From: Ruegeria discodermiae
Lineage (GTDB): Bacteria > Pseudomonadota > Alphaproteobacteria > Rhodobacterales > Rhodobacteraceae
Length of the DNA: 64,000 bases
Direction of reading: 5' to 3'
Assembly: GCF_030758345.1 (NCBI RefSeq)
Contig: NZ_JAVAMO010000014.1
Location: 1-64,000 of the forward strand
The translations under genes and the position numbers were made by a program. Below the pieces are notes generated by a model. It ran no database searches, was not told the DNA's origin, and was given only the letters and a program-made list of their open reading frames with translations. Positions 17,391 through 26,439 of the stretch are shown in pieces; position 1 is the stretch's first letter, and each line of letters begins with the position of its first letter.

Positions 17391-17860
17391 TTATGAGTAG
17401 AACAATGGGCAGGTAAGTGTTGCGTCAAACAGCGGACTGAACGACAACCGACTGACGTCGGTAGGATCAGCGATGTGGTTTTCGAGGTATTGCAGGACGA
17501 TGTCTTCGGTGATTGCGCCGCTGGTGGTGGAGAAGTAGCCCCTACCCCAGAACCGACGGCCCCAATAGCGCCTGCGGATCGCGGGAAACTCCCGTTGCAC
17601 TTCGTGGGACGAACAGCCCTTCATCCTGGCACGAGATCGGAAATGGCGATCTTCGGCGGCACCGACACGAACATGTGCACATGATCGGATGACAATACCC
17701 CGCGCAGGATGTCGACCTCGTTCTCGCGGCAGACCTGACGGAGGATGTCGCGCACCCGCATGCGCAATGCCCCGGTCCACACCTTGTAACGACATTTCGT
17801 CGACCAGACGATGTGATACCGATGATAGAAGACGCAGTGCTTGCCGGTGTCGTATGGCAT
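17391..17860 (-). pseudogene. tnpA: IS200/IS605-type transposase (TnpA) with frameshift
   Basis: The start at ATG 17860 gives MPYDTGKHCVFYHRYHIVWS then TKCRY and later LSSDHVHMFVSVPPKIAISDL, the HUH (His-x-His) region of the small Y1 transposase. Near 17637 the frame stops at VPG; continuing one frame over gives RARMKGCSSHEVQREFPAIR, RRYWGRRFWGRGYFSTTSGAI and TEDIVLQYLENHI, which holds the expected C-terminal half with the catalytic region. Inserting one base (GTGCGCAGG for GTGCCAGG) restores a single frame. The element is therefore probably inactive. IS200 elements move as single strands without target duplication. Confidence 0.85.
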
Positions 17861-17926
17861 GATCTTACCCTCAGGAAAATGAGCCTTCGACCCGGCTGCG
17901 GCCCATTTTCCTAAGGGTAAGATCAT
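17859..17926 (-). promoter_or_regulatory. IS200 left-end hairpin covering the tnpA start
   Basis: A nearly perfect 23-bp inverted repeat, 17859-17881 against 17904-17926 (arms ATGATCTTACCCTCAGGAAA and its complement with one bulge), overlaps the tnpA ATG and its AGGGT ribosome binding site. In IS200 such a structure blocks outside transcription and tnpA translation and is near the end recognised by the transposase; the role here is inferred from that family. Confidence 0.7.
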
Positions 17927-18125
17927 AAGACGGTTCCTTCACACTGAAGCAGGTCCAACTGGAAGTCGGAGGGTTTAATCCAAAGCGTGGATACCAAAAG
18001 TAGTAGAGCTCTCCCCTGCCGCCCGTCTGCCCCTGTGAAAATCTGGTCCATTTGGCCGCTACAAAGTCAAACGGCGAACGTTGCACATAACTTCGCTTCT
18101 GCGTGCAAAGCATGAAGCAGCAATG

Positions 18126-18812
18126 TTAGAATAGCCATTTGCTATAGTCGCTCACCAACAGATGTGTTGGAGCAACATCTTCCTCAACCTCTGCGAAACG
18201 ACCAATCGGATCGCGAAAGATGTTGTCGGTCTCATCGTCGTTGACGGTCGAGACCTCACCAATCAGAACATCCCCACCTTCGCCCCAGAACGCGTGCCAA
18301 TCACCGGGGCGCAAAGTGACGCTTTCACCGGGCGCCAGGCGTAGTTTCTCACCCGGGCCAAAGTCGTGGCGGATGCCATCCATCCAGACCACACCGCCGC
18401 GGTCGTCCGCGAATCCGCCCGCGTCGTCCGAACCGAAGAGTTCAACGACCAGGCTTGCGCCGCCGCGGTTGATGATATCTTCGGCCTTGAGAACATGCGT
18501 GTGCATGGGCGACAGCTGATCCTGCCGTGAAATCAACAGCTTCTCGGCGTAGCACATGCCACCGCCTTTGGCTAAATCGCTCTGTAGACCGTTGCGCAGG
18601 GTAAAAAGGAATAAGCCCACCCGGTCAAAATCCCCGTCACCATAGTCAGTGATATCCCAGCCACAACGCGCGTCGATTACGTGACGGGCGTCACATTCAC
18701 GAGCCTTGAACTCCTCAGGTGTCCAATAGGCAAAGGGCGGAAGCGTGAAGCCGTGGGAGCGGATTACTTCATCTGCATGCGCCATAACCTCGTTGATGCG
18801 TGAGCGTTTCAT
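18126..18812 (-). CDS. D-lyxose / D-mannose ketol-isomerase
   Basis: A 228-aa cupin-type sugar isomerase. The metal-binding cupin is visible in the segment MCYAEKLLISRQDQLSPMHTHVLKAEDIINRGGASLVVELF, with the His/His/Glu set of lyxose isomerase, followed by LRPGDWHAFWGEGG with the distal His. The family converts D-lyxose to D-xylulose and D-mannose to D-fructose in the cytoplasm. The start at ATG 18812 overlaps the glycosidase stop (ATGA), so the two genes are translationally coupled. In this operon a role on mannose released by the glycosidase fits best. It is the last gene of the transport and catabolism operon. Confidence 0.88.
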   Translation of the reverse strand: MKRSRINEVMAHADEVIRSHGFTLPPFAYWTPEEFKARECDARHVIDARCGWDITDYGDGDFDRVGLFLFTLRNGLQSDLAKGGGMCYAEKLLISRQDQLSPMHTHVLKAEDIINRGGASLVVELFGSDDAGGFADDRGGVVWMDGIRHDFGPGEKLRLAPGESVTLRPGDWHAFWGEGGDVLIGEVSTVNDDETDNIFRDPIGRFAEVEEDVAPTHLLVSDYSKWLF

Positions 18813-20086
18813 GCCGACACTCTTTGTACCTTGAGGATTTCGATAACCATTGCAGCCGTCCAGGTAAAATCTCCGCCGCCACATGGTTCTCCGCTGATTG
18901 GATCATAGTATTCCGCAAAGCCACTCTTCTCGATGAGGCGCAGGCTGTCAGCCAAAATGCGCTGCGCCATCGCCCCCTGCCCCGATCTGGTCAGGCCTTC
19001 AGCGATCATATAGTTCACAACCAACCATGTCGGCCCACGCCAATATCGTTTGCTGTCAAAGGCGTCATCCGCCGGATCGTGGCTGGGCACCAGATAACCG
19101 CATCGCTCGGCCAACAAATTGATCCTTTGCGCGAGCGCTTCAGCGCGTCCGTTGGGCACGTGCGCAATCGCCGCAAGTAGGCCACCGACCGTTGGCGTGT
19201 TCTGCAATCTCCCCGCGGCGCGGTTGTAGCACGTATATTGCCCAAGCTGCGGATTCCACAAGTTCTCCAACGCTGCACGGCCCTTAGTAGCCATACTACG
19301 GGCTTCGGAAGCCATCGACGGAACGCCCAAGATTTCGGCCAATTCAGCGACATCGTCGCAGGATCTTATCAGGATGGCGTTAAAGCCCGGGTCAACCAGT
19401 CGGAATGGTGAGGCGTCATGCAGTTTCGCATTGTCCCATCCCAATTCGCGGAAGTGTTCAACCAACCAGATATACCTTTGATACTGATCATCAGTCGGGC
19501 GGTGATCGGGATTGGCGTGTGTCGTATCGCGCCGGGTAAACGGGGTCACGCCCTCAGTCGGCACGGCCTCCAACCCCTCGTCCCAATCTACAGAATTGTC
19601 TCGACCAGACTCCCATGGGTGCAGGATCGCCACCAGCCCAGTGCCTTCGGGGTCACGGTTGCGATAAAACCACTGATGCCACGCATGGACTTTGGGTAAG
19701 AGCTTGCCCAAACGCACACGCGCAGCAGCTTTGTCATCAGAACGATCATAAAGCTTACGTAAAGCAAAGCCAGCAACCGCAGGCTGGGTGATACCGGTCG
19801 TAGGCACAACCTGACCGGTTTGCCAGACATCAGGACCGGGGAAGTACCCGTCATCAGGTTCGTGGAATACGATATGGGGCACCATACCGTCGTCCCACTG
19901 ATGCGTCATGAGAGTCTCGACTTCGACCCAAGCCCGGTCCAAATCGAAATGCGAAAAGCCAAGCGCAGACAAAGCGCTGTCCCAGTTCCATTGGAAGGGA
20001 TATAGGCCGTGGGTCGGCACTGTATAGCTGCCCCGGTCATTTCCTTCCATGACGTTGCGGGCCCGATCAATCAGCGCTTGGCTCAT
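18809..20086 (-). CDS. MGH1-type glycoside hydrolase (mannosylglycerate-hydrolase-like)
   Basis: A 425-aa (alpha/alpha)6-barrel glycosidase without a signal peptide. Characteristic pieces are GLYPFQWNWDSALSALGF, TGITQPAVAGFALRKLY, LVAILHPWESGRDNS, KRYWRGPTWLVVNYMIAEGL and the C-terminal FAEYYDPISGEPCGGGDFTW. These match the GH63-related family that contains mannosylglycerate hydrolase, which cleaves 2-O-alpha-mannosyl-D-glycerate to mannose and glycerate. The cytoplasmic location, the upstream ABC importer and the coupled mannose/lyxose isomerase support an imported mannoside as substrate. Glucosylglycerate or another small alpha-glycoside is an alternative. Confidence 0.85.
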   Translation of the reverse strand: MSQALIDRARNVMEGNDRGSYTVPTHGLYPFQWNWDSALSALGFSHFDLDRAWVEVETLMTHQWDDGMVPHIVFHEPDDGYFPGPDVWQTGQVVPTTGITQPAVAGFALRKLYDRSDDKAAARVRLGKLLPKVHAWHQWFYRNRDPEGTGLVAILHPWESGRDNSVDWDEGLEAVPTEGVTPFTRRDTTHANPDHRPTDDQYQRYIWLVEHFRELGWDNAKLHDASPFRLVDPGFNAILIRSCDDVAELAEILGVPSMASEARSMATKGRAALENLWNPQLGQYTCYNRAAGRLQNTPTVGGLLAAIAHVPNGRAEALAQRINLLAERCGYLVPSHDPADDAFDSKRYWRGPTWLVVNYMIAEGLTRSGQGAMAQRILADSLRLIEKSGFAEYYDPISGEPCGGGDFTWTAAMVIEILKVQRVSA

Positions 20087-20098
20087 CCTGTTTCTCCT

Positions 20099-21139
20099 TT
20101 AGGCGACAGCCAAGGTGGTTTCCGGGTCAAACCACCGCCCCCGGCCCTCTTGCGGTGCCAGCGTAAGTACGTCGCCAGGTTTCACGTTTAGCTCACTGTC
20201 CAGCACGGCGCGGAACTGATGGCCATCCACGTCACAAGTCACGAGCAAATGTGCGCCCAAGGGCTCAACAACCTTTGCGCGCGCCCCAAAGCCCGCATCG
20301 GCGATGCCCAGATCTTCCGGGCGAATGGCCCATTTCAAATCTTTGCCACTTGCCGGCCCGTCAAAGTTCTGCCCCGCAACTGTCCAGCGACCGGAGCCCG
20401 CAGCTTTAGCGGGGAGGAAATTCATCGGCGGGTTGCCGATGAAACTGGCCACAAACTCGGCCGCTGGATCCCTGTAAACCTCTATGGGCGACGCTGCCTG
20501 CACTATTTTGCCCTGATGCATAACGCTGATCCGGTCGGCCATGGACATAGCTTCGACCTGATCGTGTGTCACATAGATGGCGGTGGTCTTGCTTTCGGCT
20601 AAGACGCCCTTCAGTTCGGCCCGCATCTCCATCCGCAACAACGCATCAAGGTTCGACAGCGGTTCGTCCATCAGGATCACATCGGGTTCCATTGCCAATG
20701 CACGGGCAACGGCGACCCGCTGGCGTTGACCACCGGACAACTCGCCTGAATAGCGTTTGAGAAGCTGTTCGATATGCATCAGCCCTGCGGTGCGCTCGAC
20801 TCGACGCTTGACTTCGTCGTCGGGCAATTTTTGCATGCGAAGACCAAAGCCGATGTTCTCAAAGACTGTCAGGTGCGGGAAGACCGCATAGTTCTGGAAC
20901 ACCATCGAAATGCCGCGATCCTTGGGCGACAGGTGATCCACGCGTCGCCCTCCGATCCAGACTTCACCGGTTGTAGCCGTCTCAAGTCCAGCGATGATAC
21001 GCAAGAGCGTAGACTTACCACAGCCAGAGGCCCCAAGAAGCACCATGAACTCCTGGTCTGCGATGGTCAGGTTGATGTCGTGAAGAGCCTGGTAAGATCC
21101 AAAGTTCTTGGCGACGTTCTTGATCTGTATTTCAGCCAT
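20099..21139 (-). CDS. Sugar ABC transporter ATPase (MalK/UgpC type)
   Basis: A 346-aa ATPase: Walker A GASGCGKST, Q-loop, signature LSGGQRQRVAVARAL, Walker B VILMDEPLSNLDA and H-loop YVTHDQVEAMS, then an OB-fold (TOBE) regulatory domain from about residue 235. It energises uptake with the two permeases just upstream in the operon. The gene ends 12 bases before the glycosidase start. The substrate is set by the binding protein at 22916. Confidence 0.95.
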   Translation of the reverse strand: MAEIQIKNVAKNFGSYQALHDINLTIADQEFMVLLGASGCGKSTLLRIIAGLETATTGEVWIGGRRVDHLSPKDRGISMVFQNYAVFPHLTVFENIGFGLRMQKLPDDEVKRRVERTAGLMHIEQLLKRYSGELSGGQRQRVAVARALAMEPDVILMDEPLSNLDALLRMEMRAELKGVLAESKTTAIYVTHDQVEAMSMADRISVMHQGKIVQAASPIEVYRDPAAEFVASFIGNPPMNFLPAKAAGSGRWTVAGQNFDGPASGKDLKWAIRPEDLGIADAGFGARAKVVEPLGAHLLVTCDVDGHQFRAVLDSELNVKPGDVLTLAPQEGRGRWFDPETTLAVA

Positions 21140-21162
21140 AACAGTTTCCTTTCAGCCACCGC

Positions 21163-21999
21163 TCAGCGGTTGGCGATGCCCCACATGGCAAAGAGATATT
21201 TGCGCACAGCGAAGATGAAGATCAGTGCGGGCACCACGAGGATAAAGCCGCCCGCGAATTTAAGGTGCAACGGAGCTTCGCCCAATGTCTGCAATAGGAA
21301 CGCGGGAAGCGTTCGGTTCTCGATGGTCAGCACGGCAGCCGCGAATACTTCGTTCCACGAAATCACGAAGGCGAAGATGGCTGAGGCCGTGATACCTGGC
21401 AACACCAGAGGTAGGATCACCTTGGTAAATGCGGTCAGGCGCGTGCATCCCAAAGTCCAGGCAGCTTCCTCCAGCTCCAACGGAATGCCCGAGAAGAGCG
21501 AGAAGGTGATAAGCACCGCGAACGGAATCGCCAGGGTCGTGTGCACAAGAGACAGGCCAAAGGCCGTGTCATCCAACCCTGTGCGTATGAAGAGAACCGC
21601 AAGCGGAAGCGCCAAAAGCGGAAGCGGGAAAGCCCGCGTCAGCAAGATCAGCAGCCGGAACAGCTCTTTCCCGCGAAATTCAAACCGAGAGAGAGCGTAA
21701 CCTGCCGGCGCTCCGATGGTGATTGACATCACCATTGTCAGCACAGCAACCACAACCGAGTTCCACAGAGCCATCAGAATCCCCTGGAACCCCATGAAGA
21801 AGTTCAGGGATCCCATATTGAACTCCGGAATGAAGCTTTTTGGGAAGCTGTTCACCGTTTCCGGTGAAGACATTGTGTTCACGAACAAAAGGTAGAGCGG
21901 GACAATCACCCAGGCACACAGCAAGATCACTCCGGTCCGGTAGACCCCCCTGCCCGCCTTGCGGGCATCCGGGGCTACAACATCAGCAACAGCCGTCAT
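21163..21999 (-). CDS. Sugar ABC transporter permease (MalG type)
   Basis: A 278-aa inner membrane protein with six hydrophobic segments. The EAA loop that contacts the ATPase is visible as LEEAAWTLGCTRLTAFTKVI then LPLVLPGI. Its ATG at 21999 overlaps the stop of the other permease by four bases. It pairs with the 21996-22841 product to form the channel. Confidence 0.93.
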   Translation of the reverse strand: MTAVADVVAPDARKAGRGVYRTGVILLCAWVIVPLYLLFVNTMSSPETVNSFPKSFIPEFNMGSLNFFMGFQGILMALWNSVVVAVLTMVMSITIGAPAGYALSRFEFRGKELFRLLILLTRAFPLPLLALPLAVLFIRTGLDDTAFGLSLVHTTLAIPFAVLITFSLFSGIPLELEEAAWTLGCTRLTAFTKVILPLVLPGITASAIFAFVISWNEVFAAAVLTIENRTLPAFLLQTLGEAPLHLKFAGGFILVVPALIFIFAVRKYLFAMWGIANR

Positions 22000-22841
22000 A
22001 TCGTGGCTCCTTTTGGGACGCGCAGAGCGCGCATGATGATCAGAGTGAAGACGATCGAGATAATCAAAACGATGATCGCCAGTGCTGCCGCTGCCCCACC
22101 ATTTTGCAGGTCAAACTGATAGGCGTAGATTTCGCCCATTAACACCGGGAAGAGCGTGCCACCGAGCGCCGCCACCACAGCAAAGACTTCAAAAGCCAGA
22201 ATGACTCGCAGGATCAACGCTGTTTGCAGCGATGGGCGCAACATTGGTAGGGTGATCCGGGTGAATTGCTTCCAACGAGAGGCTCCAAACACATCGGCGG
22301 CCTCATAATACTCTTTGGGGATCAGACCGATACCCGCCACCAGAATCACAAGCATGATCGCGGTCGCACGCCAAATCTCGGCTAGCATAATCGCTAGGAA
22401 TACCATCCAGGGCGTTTGATAGCTGAGCAAGCTCACAGGTTGGTCCGTGACACCAAGTCCCACCATCATCGAGTTCAGGAAACCCGACTGCTCGAAGATC
22501 GCCAGCCAGATGATACCGGCAGCAAGGTCAGAGATGCCAAGCGGAATGGTCCAAATGTACAGAACCAGATCGCGGCCCTTTTGCATCTTCGTGACCATCG
22601 TGGCCATCAGAAGGGACAGTGCCAGCTGGATCGGTACTACAGCTGCGGCCAGAAGGAATGTATTCTTCATCGAGATGGGGAACTTCCAGTAGCTCACAAC
22701 CTCGCGAAAGTTATCCAGTGAGAAACCGTTCTCCGTTCCAAACGCCTCCTGTGCAACCAGCACAAACGGGTAGAGGAAAAACAGACAGAGAAATAGGGTC
22801 ACCGGGAGGATCAGAAAGTATGGCAATAGCCGCGCTTCCAT
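21996..22841 (-). CDS. Sugar ABC transporter permease (MalF type)
   Basis: A 281-aa inner membrane protein with six hydrophobic segments and the EAA loop EYYEAADVFGASRWKQFTRI then TLPMLRP. It starts at ATG 22841, 74 bases after the binding protein, and overlaps the next permease by four bases. Confidence 0.93.
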   Translation of the reverse strand: MEARLLPYFLILPVTLFLCLFFLYPFVLVAQEAFGTENGFSLDNFREVVSYWKFPISMKNTFLLAAAVVPIQLALSLLMATMVTKMQKGRDLVLYIWTIPLGISDLAAGIIWLAIFEQSGFLNSMMVGLGVTDQPVSLLSYQTPWMVFLAIMLAEIWRATAIMLVILVAGIGLIPKEYYEAADVFGASRWKQFTRITLPMLRPSLQTALILRVILAFEVFAVVAALGGTLFPVLMGEIYAYQFDLQNGGAAAALAIIVLIISIVFTLIIMRALRVPKGATI

Positions 22842-22877
22842 CGGACCGCTCCTTTGAATTGGGAAAATGTTGGGAAA

Positions 22878-22900
22878 TGGGCCGCCGTCAAAACGGCCCA
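22878..22900 (-). promoter_or_regulatory. Intercistronic stem-loop after the binding-protein gene
   Basis: A short inverted repeat, TGGGCCG / CGGCCCA with a 9-base loop, sits just after the stop codon of the solute-binding protein. Such hairpins commonly protect the binding-protein message and raise its level over the permeases; that is inferred from position. Confidence 0.5.
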
Positions 22901-22915
22901 GTTATTTGTTTGGAT

Positions 22916-24184
22916 TTATTCGACGGGACACGGACCGTCGGAAGGCGCATCTGGGGCCCAGCAGGGAGCGCCAGTTTCATTCATGATCTTTTCAAGCCGC
23001 TTCTTTTGATCTTCCAGAACCTGCTCGATAGGTTGCCCCGCCAAAACAATGCGCTCGAACGTGTCCACATAGACACGGTTGAAATCACCACCCATGCTGC
23101 CGAGACCTGCAGGCAATAGTCCAGGATTGGCGTCTGCCGAACCGCTCATTGTGGCAACCGCTTCGCCTGCTGCCTTGACCGAAGGCGGCAGGTCGTCTGG
23201 CAGTTCGACATCAACAACAGGGAAGAAGTTCGTTGCCTTTAGGGTCGCGATCTGCGTCTCAGGTTGCATCAAATAAGCCACCAAGGCTTTTGCACTTTCC
23301 GCATCTGGCGCGGTACGCGGGATGGCAACACCTGCCAGTACAGGCATGAAACCGCGACCGGTCGGACCCGCAGGTGCCGGGAAGGCAACGAAGTCGTCAG
23401 GACGCTCATTAAAGGCTTGCGCCAGGCGCGAAGTGTGATCGAAAACGATCCAGGCATCGCCGTTCAAAAGCTGTTCCTGCATGAAAGAGAAGTTTGTCGA
23501 TGCAGGATTTGTGTGGCTCCACAGCTCTTTAAATTTCTCCCACGCCGTGACGGCCTCAGGCGACGCAAAGGTACGCACAACTCCATCTGTGTAGGACGGA
23601 TAGAGGTAGCCTTGGAAGAATCGGTGCTTCAGTCCCTTGGGACCTGCTGGAAAGCCGAATTTCTTCTGACCGGTCGCGTCTTCAACATTAGCTGCCCAAG
23701 CAATTAACTGGTCATAGGTCAGAGCATTAATATCTGCGCCTTCAGGCAGGTACTGCAGTGCCTCAGTGTTCGCGGCCATGATGTAGCTCGCTTGCATCCA
23801 AGGCATGTAGTGAAGGCTGTCAGTTCCCAGCATGGCCAGATCATTAAAAGTGTCTGAGGCCGACATGACGCCCAGATCGCCGAGATCCATAAGATCTTCG
23901 GGGTTCATCGCCGAGAAGTTACCATGCAATGAACCCAGCAAATCAATGCTACCCGAACCAGCCTGCAGTTCGGCTTGCAGACGTGTCAGCCACGGCCCAT
24001 CTTCGTTCGGCTGGTAATCGACCTCGCCATCAAAGCCGCCGAGAACCTCGGTCCGCATCGCCTGCGCTTCTTCGGCAGGTCGGGCCTGCGTCGACCAGAA
24101 CAGCGTCTCCGCTTGTACGGCAGCGGCGCCAACAAGCATGGCAACACCGGATACGGCACCCGCCAGTTTCGAATGAATAGACAT
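22916..24184 (-). CDS. Sugar ABC transporter solute-binding protein (family 1)
   Basis: A 422-aa periplasmic protein with a signal peptide (residues 1-25, ending VQAE) and the family 1 extracellular binding fold (ETLFWSTQARPAEEAQAMRT, TYDQLIAWAANVED, LLNGDAWIVFDHTSRLAQAF, VAIPRTAPDAESAKALVAYL). The C-terminal Cys pair in APCWAPDAPSDGPCPVE may form a disulfide. It is the first gene of the operon facing away from the LacI gene at 24397. The ligand is probably a small glycoside, given the downstream hydrolase. Confidence 0.92.
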   Translation of the reverse strand: MSIHSKLAGAVSGVAMLVGAAAVQAETLFWSTQARPAEEAQAMRTEVLGGFDGEVDYQPNEDGPWLTRLQAELQAGSGSIDLLGSLHGNFSAMNPEDLMDLGDLGVMSASDTFNDLAMLGTDSLHYMPWMQASYIMAANTEALQYLPEGADINALTYDQLIAWAANVEDATGQKKFGFPAGPKGLKHRFFQGYLYPSYTDGVVRTFASPEAVTAWEKFKELWSHTNPASTNFSFMQEQLLNGDAWIVFDHTSRLAQAFNERPDDFVAFPAPAGPTGRGFMPVLAGVAIPRTAPDAESAKALVAYLMQPETQIATLKATNFFPVVDVELPDDLPPSVKAAGEAVATMSGSADANPGLLPAGLGSMGGDFNRVYVDTFERIVLAGQPIEQVLEDQKKRLEKIMNETGAPCWAPDAPSDGPCPVE

Positions 24185-24280
24185 GTTTTCCTCCGTTATG
24201 CCTGAGGTTGATCGAAATCAGACAACCTCCCTCCCTCGCCGACGAACTTGCATTAGCCTATGGCGAATGAGGGCAGTATG

Positions 24281-24332
24281 ATATATCGTTTTATCTTGAG
24301 TCAAGCCAGTAATCTCAAGTCAATCGATATAT
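24281..24332. promoter_or_regulatory. Likely LacI operator region of the mannoside locus
   Basis: The 212-base gap between the divergent binding-protein and LacI genes is AT-rich and holds palindromic motifs: CTTGAGTCAAG at 24295-24305, ATATATCG at 24281-24288 and its complement CGATATAT within 24325-24332. The ATCGAT core and paired half-sites are typical of LacI-family operators. Binding is inferred. Confidence 0.5.
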
Positions 24333-24396
24333 TTTACTTGATAATCCAAGTCCCGCTTGCAAGTTTAGACAAACGTTGTAGCAAGAAACGATTTCC

Positions 24397-25407
24397 ATGG
24401 CCAAAAAACCCACCCTGTCTAGCGTTGCGGAAGAAGCGGGCGTTTCTGTTCCAACTGTAAGTCAAGTCATGCGCGACACCGGCCGGATTTCGGAAAAGAC
24501 ACGTCAGAAAGTCTTAAGCGCGGCCAAACGACTTCGCTACGTTCCAAACCATGCAGCTGCAACGATGCGATCTGGAGAGAATCGCGAAATAGGATTTATT
24601 CTCAATAAGTTAGCTAACCCGTTCAACTCTGAGGTTGCCAGTAGTGCCGTTGACTTCCTTGAGGCCGAAGGTTTCATGGTGTCAATACTAGATGCGCAAG
24701 GCAGTCTTCAGCGTCAGGACCACCATTTGGAAGCATGCATTAGATTTGGGCGCGGAGGATTGATATGGGTTCCGGCTCTCGAAACAAGTGAAGATTCAGT
24801 GGAACTGCTTAAGGCTCATAGTGTTCCCGCCGTGACGTTTATGCGAAAAGTCTCGCGATCTCTTGATCATGTCGGAATTCTCAACACTGAGGCCCTGACG
24901 GATGCCACACAGCATTTGATGGATTTGGGGCACAAGCATATCGCCTATTTTGGCGGTACAGAACAATCGTCTGTAAGGGAGGAACGCATCACCGGATACC
25001 TCAACGCGCTAAAGCAGATGGATGGGGTGCAGCCGATTATTTGGCCCTGCGATGAAAACAAGCGCGCTGGCTTTGACGCTATTACCGCCCTCCGCAAGCA
25101 ACACCCGGAGGTGACAGGTATTGTTTGCAACGGGGATGTTGTGGCGCTCGGGGCATGCTTCGGCTTGATACAGACTGGTCTGAAACCAGGGCACGATTTT
25201 TCTGTAGTAGGTTTTGATGATATCGAGGATGCTGACGTCACCACCCCAGGCTTGACAACCATGGCGATCAACCCAAGAAAATTAGGCGCGCGGTTGGCCG
25301 AAATCCTACTAGAGCGGATACGCACTCCTGAACTGCCTGTTCGTCATTTCGAGTATGCTGCCACTTTGAAAGTTCGGGGAACATCGGGCGAGGCTCCCAA
25401 AAACTGA
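24397..25407 (+). CDS. LacI-family transcriptional regulator of the mannoside locus
   Basis: A 336-aa repressor: N-terminal HTH and hinge (LSSVAEEAGVSVPTVSQVMR, YVPNHAAATMRSG) and a periplasmic-binding-like sugar-sensing domain (GFILNKLANPFNSEVAS, HIAYFGG, VVGFDDIEDADVTTPGLTTM). It is divergent from the ABC/glycosidase/isomerase operon and very likely represses it until the sugar arrives. No SD is prominent before the ATG at 24397. Confidence 0.93.
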   Translation: MAKKPTLSSVAEEAGVSVPTVSQVMRDTGRISEKTRQKVLSAAKRLRYVPNHAAATMRSGENREIGFILNKLANPFNSEVASSAVDFLEAEGFMVSILDAQGSLQRQDHHLEACIRFGRGGLIWVPALETSEDSVELLKAHSVPAVTFMRKVSRSLDHVGILNTEALTDATQHLMDLGHKHIAYFGGTEQSSVREERITGYLNALKQMDGVQPIIWPCDENKRAGFDAITALRKQHPEVTGIVCNGDVVALGACFGLIQTGLKPGHDFSVVGFDDIEDADVTTPGLTTMAINPRKLGARLAEILLERIRTPELPVRHFEYAATLKVRGTSGEAPKN

Positions 25408-25581
25408 ACCACTTGTGTGATTTCCACTGCTGGCGCAAGACCTCACGGGTTTCTATAAGCGCGGCATCTAGACTCGCCTCGAGCAGCCATTGCGACAGTA
25501 GTCCAGCCTACAGGCCAATCGCTACGACGCCACCGGCCATAGTTTCCAACTGACCCAGCCCCCCGAAGTAATATGTTTACA

Positions 25582-26439
25582 CTACGTTTCCACACGATCA
25601 GCTATTGCAACTATGCGGCGCATTTCACGCAGTACCGGTTTCTCAATCAGTTTGCCGTCAATTACGACAAGGCCAGTATCGGCTTTCTCAAAGTCGGAGA
25701 TAACTCGGCGCGCAGTGGAGATCTGTGCATCCGTCGGCGTGAAGACCTCATTCAGCTGCGCAATTTGTTTGGGATGCACGGATCCTTTTCCTGCAAAGCC
25801 CAGTTCTCGCACCAGTTCAGCCTCCTTTCGCATTCCATCCGGATCGTCTAGGTCAAGAAACGGAACGTCGATCACGTCGAGGCCGGCAGCTGCAGAAGCG
25901 TGAACCAGGCGAGATCGAGCATAAATCAAGGACTGGAAGTCGTTTTGGCATCTTAGCTCGGCCGCCATATCAACGCCCCCAAAAAACATCGCATCGATCC
26001 GATCTGAACTTCGGGCAATCTCAAACACCGCCTCTAGCCCTTCATTTGTTTCGATGATGACGTGCAGCCGTGTTGTGTGGCCCGCTTCGCTCAAAAGCTG
26101 GTCCAGAATAACGACCTCGTCAGGGGTCCTGACTTTTGGCATCATAATGGCCGGTGGCGGAGTATTGGTAGATAGGATCGCGTTCACATCCTCGATTCCG
26201 CACCGTTCGCGCATGGAATTGATCCGAACAACACGCTCGACACCGTCGTCGGCTTGCGGGGTTTCGAACAAAGCCAGTGCGTTTTTTCGCGCTTCAGCTT
26301 TGTCTTTCGGCGCTATCCCGTCCTCCAACTCGATACAGACGATATCAGCACCGCTTGCCAGCGCCTTCGGGAACATGTCTGGGCGCAGACCCGGCGTAAA
26401 AATGAAACTCCGACGCGGACGGGCAATACGTGCGGCCAT
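25582..26439 (-). CDS. HpcH/HpaI aldolase / citrate lyase beta (CitE-like) protein
   Basis: A 285-aa TIM-barrel lyase: RSFIFTPGLRPDMFPKALAS at the N-terminus, CIELEDGI, VRINSM (Arg for CoA or carboxylate), MPKV, IIETNEG (metal Glu), FFGGVDMA and the CitE-like C-terminal mark GKGSVHPKQI. The family cleaves malyl-CoA-like thioesters or 2-hydroxy/oxo acids. The start at ATG 26439 has GGGGGAGG upstream and overlaps the demethylase stop by one base (TGATG). It is the last gene of the MarR-controlled operon and would act on the end product of that pathway; the substrate is unknown. Confidence 0.88.
   Translation of the reverse strand: MAARIARPRRSFIFTPGLRPDMFPKALASGADIVCIELEDGIAPKDKAEARKNALALFETPQADDGVERVVRINSMRERCGIEDVNAILSTNTPPPAIMMPKVRTPDEVVILDQLLSEAGHTTRLHVIIETNEGLEAVFEIARSSDRIDAMFFGGVDMAAELRCQNDFQSLIYARSRLVHASAAAGLDVIDVPFLDLDDPDGMRKEAELVRELGFAGKGSVHPKQIAQLNEVFTPTDAQISTARRVISDFEKADTGLVVIDGKLIEKPVLREMRRIVAIADRVET

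Noticed and set aside
17871-18113. An 80-codon ORF upstream of IS200 tnpA
   Set aside because: It runs through the IS200 hairpin and shows no family feature.
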